Shown piece by piece: positions 14,413 to 19,307 of a stretch of 19,307 nucleotides of DNA (the first letter of the stretch is position 1; each line of letters begins with the position of its first letter). Made by a program: the position numbers and the translations under genes. This DNA comes from CAYTYZ01 sp964442385. Its GTDB lineage: Bacteria > Patescibacteriota > Microgenomatia > UBA12405. The notes under the pieces were generated by a model. That model saw only the letters and a program-made list of their open reading frames with translations, searched no databases and was not told the DNA's origin. The stretch spans positions 1-19,307 of the forward strand of contig CAYTYZ010000018.1 in assembly GCA_964442385.1 (NCBI GenBank). Direction: 5' to 3'.

Positions 14413-16211
14413 GCCTTAGTATATTGAAAAAACAGATTATTTGATAGAATATAAGGCAAGCTACGACGGCCCCATCGTCTAGTGGCCCAGGACTCTCGGC
14501 TTTCATCCGAGCAATCGGGGGTTCGAATCCCCCTGGGGTCACCAAATGGTACTAAGGTACCGGGAAATTGTTGTTTTAGCCCTAAATATGGTGCTAATTT
14601 AGGTGTTCCAGAAGTTAATTCTGCGTAGGTGGGCATAGTGTCAAAAATAAGCCCAAAGAAGGCAGCTCTTTTAAGCGGATTTGCCGTATCTATCAACACT
14701 TCTTCAAGGTGTTCCAGAAACCAACCAATGTGCTTCATAACACTTGGCATATTTATGGAGTTTTCAGTCGTTTTTTGGTTCAATTTTTCATGTTCCAGTT
14801 TTTGGATTTCACTTTCAGCTTTTACCATATCAGCTTCCATGTATTTAATGGCAACTTCGGAGGATAAGTATTTTATTTTGTCAGCTGCTACTTGAGCGGA
14901 CATTTGTAGTTCATGGATTTTTTTATCGATAATTGATGCATCTTCTTGTTTTGATGCAACTTTAATATTCCATTGTTCGATCACATACTTTTTTAGATCA
15001 CTAATATATTCAGGGGTAATGTTTAATCCTTTGACAAACGTTTCTACAGTTTCTTCAAGTTCTTGGGTGGGCACACGAAAATAATGGCCGCGTTTATTAC
15101 AATGATAGGCAGGATAATATTTTCCAAGCTTGCCTCTTGAGGCACTACCAAACAGTGGCTTGTTGCAATGAGGGCACATGATTACTCGTTTATAAGGAAA
15201 CCTCGGGTTATTAATTAGCTTTTTGGTTTGCCACTCTGGTAACTCTTTTTTGAGTAAATGCACTTCCTTGTCGTTTTCTACTAGGGTTAGTTTTCCACGG
15301 TTTGCGGTGTTGTAAACGTCTATCGAAATCAGACCGTCAAACCTGGACCTGACCACTTCGCCTTGAGTCCATTTTTCCAGATTGGCTCCGGCATAGATTG
15401 GGTTTTTGATGAATCTCCAGAACTGTTTGATAACAAGTGGTTTTGAGCCACGTTCACCTATTACTTTGGTTCGATCGTTAGGATTGCGCATATAAGACTT
15501 GCGAGAACGAAAGCCCAATTTGTTAATTTGCTCTACGATTTCTTCGTCTGATAATGTGCCAAGACAGCGAAGTTCAAACATTTTCTTAATCCAAACTGAT
15601 TCTTCTGGATGGGGTTTTAAAATAACGCGTTTTCCATGTTCTGTTTCAACTTTTTCGTTAATATAGCCAAATGGTGCCTGTCTAACACGATAGCCCATGC
15701 GAACGTAGCGGATTTCTGCACCAATCATACGAGTCATAATATCGCGCATTTCGTCTTTGGCTCTTTCAGCTTCAAGAATTTCGGCTTTTTTTGTAGGGCT
15801 ATATACACTCCATTTATAGGTAACGTCTAAGTGCTCAAGGGTGTTGACGTCTTTATTGCCAATGATTCCATATATATCAATTAACCGTACACCTTGACTC
15901 TCAAGTTGCATCTTCAGGTGGTCATATAAGTATGATCCCCCTCTCGTGAAACGGTCTATCGATTTAATGATAAATAGCTGAATATTGTTTTTGGGATTTT
16001 TACAATAATCTATGGCTTCTTGTACTGGTTGTTCTTCTTTGGATGCTGATTCCATGAAGATAAAGAACTTTTTTACTTTAATATTTCGAGTACTAGCGTA
16101 TCTTTCAATTTGTTCTTTTTGTGCCTCGGGAGAATCACCTTGTAATCCTTGTTTGAGAGATGAAATTCTTATGGCAGCAACAGCATTTTCTTCAACCGGT
16201 AAGTTAATCAT
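14409..16211 (-). CDS. Large serine recombinase (integrase) whose C terminus reads antisense through tRNA-Glu
   Basis: A 600-residue large serine recombinase. The resolvase domain starts AAIRISSLKQG with nucleophile Ser17, then DSPEAQKEQIERYA and SIDRFTRGG (84-92). The Recombinase domain follows (GYRVRQAPFGYINEK, FIKNPIYAGANLEKW), then a zinc ribbon (Cys346, Cys349 and a YHCNKRGH segment near 369-376) and a coiled coil (about 421-480). It should catalyse site-specific integration and excision of the element. Residues 556-582 are the antisense of tRNA-Glu (GDPRGIRTPD is the giveaway) and 583-600 come from flanking chromosome, so the natural stop is not in the element end. The conserved fold ends before about residue 545. 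It is preceded by an 8-nt overlap with a 52-residue ORF. Confidence 0.93.
   Translation of the reverse strand: MINLPVEENAVAAIRISSLKQGLQGDSPEAQKEQIERYASTRNIKVKKFFIFMESASKEEQPVQEAIDYCKNPKNNIQLFIIKSIDRFTRGGSYLYDHLKMQLESQGVRLIDIYGIIGNKDVNTLEHLDVTYKWSVYSPTKKAEILEAERAKDEMRDIMTRMIGAEIRYVRMGYRVRQAPFGYINEKVETEHGKRVILKPHPEESVWIKKMFELRCLGTLSDEEIVEQINKLGFRSRKSYMRNPNDRTKVIGERGSKPLVIKQFWRFIKNPIYAGANLEKWTQGEVVRSRFDGLISIDVYNTANRGKLTLVENDKEVHLLKKELPEWQTKKLINNPRFPYKRVIMCPHCNKPLFGSASRGKLGKYYPAYHCNKRGHYFRVPTQELEETVETFVKGLNITPEYISDLKKYVIEQWNIKVASKQEDASIIDKKIHELQMSAQVAADKIKYLSSEVAIKYMEADMVKAESEIQKLEHEKLNQKTTENSINMPSVMKHIGWFLEHLEEVLIDTANPLKRAAFFGLIFDTMPTYAELTSGTPKLAPYLGLKQQFPGTLVPFGDPRGIRTPDCSDESRESWATRRWGRRSLPYILSNNLFFQYTKA
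14418..14423 (-). promoter_or_regulatory. -10 element for leaderless holA-ppsA transcript
   Basis: On the minus strand TATACT, then AAGGC (5 nt), then the ATG at 14412. It is back to back with the tRNA-Glu promoter. No clear -35. Confidence 0.55.
14424..14450 (+). promoter_or_regulatory. Probable tRNA-Glu promoter
   Basis: TTGAAA (14424-14429), a 15-nt spacer and TAGAAT (14445-14450), 17 nt before the mature tRNA 5' end. The spacer is short, so the exact -10 could shift by 2 nt. It abuts the holA -10 on the other strand. Confidence 0.45.
14468..14544 (+). tRNA. tRNA-Glu (anticodon UUC), CCA encoded
   Basis: Complete cloverleaf. Acceptor GGCCCCA pairs with TGGGGTC (one G-U); D stem GTCT with GGAC; anticodon stem CTCGG with CCGAG around the loop CTTTCAT (anticodon TTC); T stem GGGGG with CCCCC around TTCGAAT; discriminator A at 14541 and an encoded CCA at 14542-14544. 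It reads GAA/GAG codons. It is the integration target of the element to its right: the tRNA remains intact because the element end restores or preserves the 3' end. Confidence 0.97.
14548..14561. repeat. Inverted repeat next to tRNA 3' end, candidate att core
   Basis: GGTAC TAAG GTACC, a perfect 5-bp dyad with a 4-nt centre, begins 3 nt after the encoded CCA. Serine integrase attachment sites typically have imperfect dyad arms around a short crossover, so this is a candidate for part of the attachment site. No second copy is in the window to confirm it. Confidence 0.4.
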
Positions 16212-16362
16212 GGTAGTTTGTTTGTAAATGAGATTGTTCTTTTTCTAAGGCCCGATCGACGATAAGACTAGCAAGAACTTTTAGTCGTTCTTCAATACTT
16301 AATTGAGATCCAACCTGAGGAGTATTTTTCGTATCTTGAGGTTTTTTGATTATCCGTTTCAT
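16204..16362 (-). CDS. Small ORF (52 aa) overlapping the recombinase start
   Basis: Not recognised. The product starts MKRIIKKPQDTKNTPQ and continues with a predicted amphipathic helix (LSIEERLKVLASLIVDRALEKEQ). It is basic at the N terminus. Its stop overlaps the recombinase ATG (ATGATTAA, 8 nt), indicating translational coupling. It is the first gene after the palindrome-controlled promoter, so it would be made together with the recombinase. Position suggests a regulator or recombination directionality factor, but nothing in the sequence proves that. No good Shine-Dalgarno is visible. Confidence 0.55.
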   Translation of the reverse strand: MKRIIKKPQDTKNTPQVGSQLSIEERLKVLASLIVDRALEKEQSHLQTNYHD

Positions 16363-16378
16363 ATCATATATTTACTTA

Positions 16379-16425
16379 ATACTATCACTATAGTGATAGT
16401 ATAACAAGTTCAAATTTCCTGTCAA
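16379..16425 (-). promoter_or_regulatory. Recombinase-operon promoter overlapped by perfect 24-bp palindrome
   Basis: On the minus strand: -35 TTGACA (16425-16420), a 16-nt spacer and -10 TATACT (16403-16398). The palindrome 16379-16402 has half-site ATACTATCACTA and its exact reverse complement, covering the -10 and the expected transcription start. A repressor bound there would block the small ORF and recombinase. The half-site CTATCA/TGATAG resembles TetR-type operators, but the regulator is not identified. Confidence 0.82.
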
Positions 16426-16447
16426 GAGAGTAATATTCACTCTATCT

Positions 16448-16476
16448 TTGCGAAATTTAGTATCAAGTAGTATCAT
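16448..16476 (+). promoter_or_regulatory. Probable promoter for the coupling-type ATPase, with direct repeats
   Basis: TTGCGA (16448-16453), a 17-nt spacer and TATCAT (16471-16476). Two direct repeats TAGTATCA (16458-16465 and 16468-16475), exactly 10 bp apart, overlap the spacer and -10. They share TAGTAT with the palindrome half-sites, so the same regulator might bind both. The leader would be about 50 nt. Confidence 0.5.
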
Positions 16477-16511
16477 TCATCCAAATATCAAATATTTTAA
16501 GTAATTGATGT

Positions 16512-16535
16512 TAACTGCCCCAAAATAGGCAGTTA
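16512..16535 (+). promoter_or_regulatory. Hairpin at the start codon of the coupling-type ATPase
   Basis: A perfect 8-bp stem, TAACTGCC (16512-16519) with GGCAGTTA (16528-16535), and an 8-nt loop. The last base of the stem is the A of the ATG. It occupies the place where a ribosome binding site would be; none is seen. It could limit translation or bind a regulator. Confidence 0.65.
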
Positions 16536-19129
16536 TGTTGCAAAATAATCTAGTTCTAAGAATATTTCAAAGAGAATTTCTTACTTTTAGCGTATTAGTA
16601 AGTCCATATATTCACCAGTTTCAAACCTTAATTAGTCCTTATTTGCCATATATTTTATTGTGTCTAGGAGTTGTATTCGTCCTGACTTTTGCATTTTGGG
16701 CTATTAAGCTTTACCTATCTTGGAAAGAGGCACATAAATCTACAACAATATTTGAAGTAATACCTCCAACTATTACTGAACAAAGTTCATATACCACCTC
16801 TCAGCTTTTTGTCTCAGTACATGGATTACTACGCCAGCGATCATGGGTACATAGGTTGTTTGATGTGACAAAGTCATATTCCTTTGAGATTGTTTCAACA
16901 AAGGAAAAGGGCATATGTTATATCCTTCGACTAACCACTGATGATGCCCAAGTTATTAAAAAGAATTTGATTGCATATTTGCCTGGCATACAAGTGAAAG
17001 ATGCAAATGACTATTTGGACAATCAAAACGTAAAAGGTAGCGTCATGGACATTGGTCTTACTAATCACTTTGCTCTTCCGCTTAAGAAACAAGATAATTT
17101 GGCCCAATACGACCCGATTGCCTATATCACTGGAACAATGACTAAACTGGATGAAAACGAGCTACTAGCTATGCAAATGGTTATATCAACTGTGGACAGA
17201 TCAACTGCACAAATGGTTAGAAGGCTTAGGTCACAATTTTTGAAAAAGAAAGATGTCTTATCTGAATTAAAAGAGACTCGCATTTTTGGATCCATTGTTC
17301 TAGCGATAATATATATCCCTTTGCAAATTCTTTTGTTGCCATTAGGCCTGCTTGTCTGGATATTTAGTGGAGGTCGAGAAGGCCCTGTTCTATTATTTAG
17401 TTCAGATAAAATACAATTGCCGGATAGTACCTATAGAGATATTGTGGAAACTCAGATCAAACAAAAAATTGACCAACAACTATTCACTGTTTCTTTACGC
17501 TACCTGACTGTTTCCAATAAACTGACTATTAATAAGGGTTTTATTGCAGCACTAAGTCCTTTTACAAACGGAGGTTATCAAAGCTTAGGTCCCAAAAGAT
17601 ATTTAAGACTACGTTTAGTCAATAGAATCTTATTGTGGCTTTTTCAAAGGCGCTTACTTGGTATTGTTGGTAACTTAATACTGTGCACATCAGAATTGTC
17701 GGACTTGTATCATTTTCCATACACGAGCACAACAAAAACAGAAAACTTATCCAAGTTACACAGTAAAGAGCTACCTGCTCCTCTCTCCTTAAAACAAAAG
17801 ACAGAACTTGACATTTATTTTGCCAAAAATACCTATGGTGGAACAGAGACTAAAATCGGATTGACTGCAGACGAACGCCGCCGACATGTCTACATTCTAG
17901 GGGCAACTGGTACAGGTAAATCAACTATGCTCTTGTCGATGATTAAGCAGGATATTGAACACAACAAGGGTTTATCTATTATTGATCCACACGGTGATTT
18001 AATCGAACAGATTTTGTCGGTTATTCCTAGGGAAAGAATTGCAGATGTGGTTTATTTTAATCCTGATGATATTGGATATCCGATGGGTATTAATTTATTG
18101 GAGTTAACTCCCGGATTAAGTGAGGAAGATTCAGTTAGGGAAAAAGAATTTATTGCTGAAAGTATTATTTCTGTCTTTAACAAAATTTACACAGATAAAT
18201 ATTCTGGTCCGCGCATGGAATATATTCTTAGAAACACAATTCACACCGCCTTTACTGTTCCAGATGCCACTTTGTTTACAGTTTATAAACTTCTAATTAA
18301 CACCTCTTTTAGAAAATCGGTTACACGTGGCCTTACTGATGAAAACTTACAGGACTTTTGGAAGTACGAGTTTGCTAAAGCTGGAGATTATCAAAAAGTG
18401 AAAATGATTTCTCCTATTACAAACAAGATTGGACGTTTTTTGTTTTCACCAACTGCCAAACGCATTCTGGAGCAAGGTAAGTCCACTATAAACTTCGATT
18501 CAATAATGAATGAAGGAAAAATACTCCTTTGTAACTTATCTAAAGGAAAGATTGGAGAAGATAACTCTAGCGTTTTTGGAGTACTTTTAATGGCAAAAAT
18601 ACAACTGGCAGCACTTAAACGTGCTCGTATGAAGCAAGAAGATAGAAAGGATTTCTTTTTGTATGTGGATGAGTTTCAAAACTTTGCTACTCCTGCGTTT
18701 GCCCAGATTCTTTCGGAAGCTCGTAAATATCGATTGGGCGCCATACTTGCTCATCAAACAACTTCTCAGCTTGAGGATGTTTCGTTGGTTAACATAACCC
18801 TGGCTAACACCGGAACTGTAATATGTTTTCGAACTGCCAACCCAGAGGATGAACGCATGATCTTGCCACAGTTCCAGCCATACGTAACTCAAGGTGAAAT
18901 TGCTAGCCTGCCGTCTTTCCATTTCTATATGAGACTTGGTGCATTAACCCCAGAAGAACCATTCTCGGGGGTGACCACACCAGTGAACTTGCCATTTAGT
19001 CAGAGTCGTATAAATGAAGTTATAGAGTCATCTAGAAGGTTGTTTGCAAAAAAATATGTAGGGGTGACAGTGGCTCCAAAGCAAGTGAAAAATGTAGTAT
19101 CTGGAAGAGTAAAAGTCGTACTTCCTTAA
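16535..19129 (+). CDS. Type IV secretion/conjugation coupling-protein-like ATPase (TraD/TraG/VirD4 type)
   Basis: An 864-residue protein. Two membrane regions lie at about 36-63 and 251-277, followed by a RecA-like motor: Walker A GATGTGKST (456-464), SIIDPHGDLIE, and Walker B FFLYVDEFQ (707-715, Asp712-Glu713), then the TraG/TraD recognition-like stretch SEARKYRLGAILAHQTTSQL and a sensor region NTGTVICFRTANPEDERM. Such hexameric pumps recruit relaxase-DNA complexes to a type IV secretion channel or move DNA. The N-terminal ~250 residues, including the region between the membrane segments, are typical of the long CPR variants but have no specific assignment. It is divergent from the recombinase operon and is preceded by a start-codon hairpin. 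Confidence 0.88.
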   Translation: MLQNNLVLRIFQREFLTFSVLVSPYIHQFQTLISPYLPYILLCLGVVFVLTFAFWAIKLYLSWKEAHKSTTIFEVIPPTITEQSSYTTSQLFVSVHGLLRQRSWVHRLFDVTKSYSFEIVSTKEKGICYILRLTTDDAQVIKKNLIAYLPGIQVKDANDYLDNQNVKGSVMDIGLTNHFALPLKKQDNLAQYDPIAYITGTMTKLDENELLAMQMVISTVDRSTAQMVRRLRSQFLKKKDVLSELKETRIFGSIVLAIIYIPLQILLLPLGLLVWIFSGGREGPVLLFSSDKIQLPDSTYRDIVETQIKQKIDQQLFTVSLRYLTVSNKLTINKGFIAALSPFTNGGYQSLGPKRYLRLRLVNRILLWLFQRRLLGIVGNLILCTSELSDLYHFPYTSTTKTENLSKLHSKELPAPLSLKQKTELDIYFAKNTYGGTETKIGLTADERRRHVYILGATGTGKSTMLLSMIKQDIEHNKGLSIIDPHGDLIEQILSVIPRERIADVVYFNPDDIGYPMGINLLELTPGLSEEDSVREKEFIAESIISVFNKIYTDKYSGPRMEYILRNTIHTAFTVPDATLFTVYKLLINTSFRKSVTRGLTDENLQDFWKYEFAKAGDYQKVKMISPITNKIGRFLFSPTAKRILEQGKSTINFDSIMNEGKILLCNLSKGKIGEDNSSVFGVLLMAKIQLAALKRARMKQEDRKDFFLYVDEFQNFATPAFAQILSEARKYRLGAILAHQTTSQLEDVSLVNITLANTGTVICFRTANPEDERMILPQFQPYVTQGEIASLPSFHFYMRLGALTPEEPFSGVTTPVNLPFSQSRINEVIESSRRLFAKKYVGVTVAPKQVKNVVSGRVKVVLP

Positions 19130-19219
19130 GGCATTATTGATTTCCTGCCGGTAGGTAATGTTATATTTTAGTTTAGGTGGATAGATAGGTATATTAAATT
19201 TTTAGTTTTACTTCTTATT

Positions 19220-19254
19220 CCTTATATAAGGGAGAGGAATGATAAAATCATTCC
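19220..19254 (+). promoter_or_regulatory. Two adjacent perfect palindromes before the right-edge gene
   Basis: CCTTATATAAGG (19220-19231) is a 12-bp palindrome containing a TATATA that could act as a -10. GGAATGAT AAA ATCATTCC (19236-19254) is an 8-bp inverted repeat around 3 nt. Together they look like an operator or leader hairpin controlling the next gene of the element. Confidence 0.5.
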
Positions 19255-19307
19255 AGATTCTGGAAAACACTATGAACGATCAAACACTAATAGACAAACA
19301 AATTACA
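19239..19307 (+). CDS. Start of a further element gene, cut by the window edge
   Basis: Open frame to the edge: MIKSFQILENTMNDQTLIDKQIT. Two starts are possible. The ATG at 19239 lies inside the second palindrome, with GGGAG 4-5 nt upstream. The ATG at 19272 leaves the palindromes in the leader and has GGA 8 nt upstream. Too short to recognise. It follows the coupling-type ATPase on the same strand after 109-142 nt, so it is probably part of the same module. Confidence 0.4.
   Translation, partial: MIKSFQILENTMNDQTLIDKQIT

Larger units (their letters stand above)
14542..19307. mobile_element. Integrated element at tRNA-Glu 3' end (putative ICE/IME), right side outside window
   Basis: The element is defined by the serine recombinase lying directly at the 3' end of tRNA-Glu, the small ORF and control region, a conjugative coupling-protein-like ATPase and a further gene start at the right edge. 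The left boundary is inferred near the tRNA 3' end, within or just past 14520-14565; the other end and any repeated tRNA 3' segment lie beyond 19307. Relaxase and mating-pair genes are not in the window, so whether it is self-transmissible is unknown. Confidence 0.7.

Noticed and set aside
14348..14545. A 65-codon minus-strand frame reading MVTPGGFEPPIARMKAESPG
   Set aside because: It is the antisense of tRNA-Glu in another frame; GGFEPP is a classic false peptide from reading a tRNA backwards.
19144..19155. Terminator CCTGCC/GGTAGG after the coupling-type ATPase
   Set aside because: The 6-bp arms have one mismatch or G-U pair, no loop and no T-run; it does not look like an intrinsic terminator.
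1..19307. CRISPR array
   Set aside because: No regularly spaced identical repeats; the three repeats at the left are 0.6-1 kb apart with genes between.

Overview
The window looks like a low-GC genome of the Patescibacteria/CPR, possibly a Microgenomates-type lineage (inference from gene content, not proven). The signs are short versions of housekeeping proteins (HolA about 205 aa, RsmI about 215 aa), a compact single-membrane style gene set, many genes with no Shine-Dalgarno site, and a tRNA-linked serine-recombinase element of the kind common in that group. UGA, UAG and UAA all behave as stops, so the genetic code appears standard. A run of ten Ns (9693-9702) shows this is a scaffold with one unresolved gap.

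Layout. (1) 1-2040: an accessory stretch in which three same-strand copies of a structured intergenic repeat separate single genes: a VOC/bleomycin-resistance-type protein, a transglutaminase-like protein and a small unknown protein. It resembles a cassette array. (2) 2090-6482: a membrane-anchored alpha/beta hydrolase, a GIY-YIG endonuclease, a small multi-spanning membrane protein with its own strong promoter, ribosome binding site and terminator, and an MgtA-type P-type ATPase. (3) 10205-6450, minus strand: an envelope operon with a membrane-anchored transglutaminase (split in the assembly by the N gap), a YvlD/holin-superfamily-IV membrane protein, SecG, a membrane-tethered family 5 solute-binding protein and a 69-residue membrane protein. 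(4) 10180-14412: LexA, RsmI, phosphoenolpyruvate synthase and HolA. (5) 14468-19307: tRNA-Glu(UUC) followed by one end of an integrated element carrying a large serine recombinase, a 52-residue overlapping ORF, a divergent control region with a perfect 24-bp palindrome, and a type IV coupling-protein-like ATPase. The element runs off the right edge.

How it works together. The recombinase reading frame runs antisense through the whole tRNA gene and takes its last ~45 codons from host DNA, which places one element end at the tRNA 3' end. The coupling-type ATPase suggests an integrative conjugative or mobilizable element. In the control region 16363-16534 a consensus minus-strand promoter for the recombinase operon overlaps a palindromic operator, and a plus-strand promoter for the ATPase overlaps two direct repeats. 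At least five genes in the window share one start architecture: a -10 hexamer, exactly 5 nt, then ATG. This points to widespread leaderless transcription, while genes inside operons and the 127-residue membrane-protein gene use ribosome binding sites or coupling.
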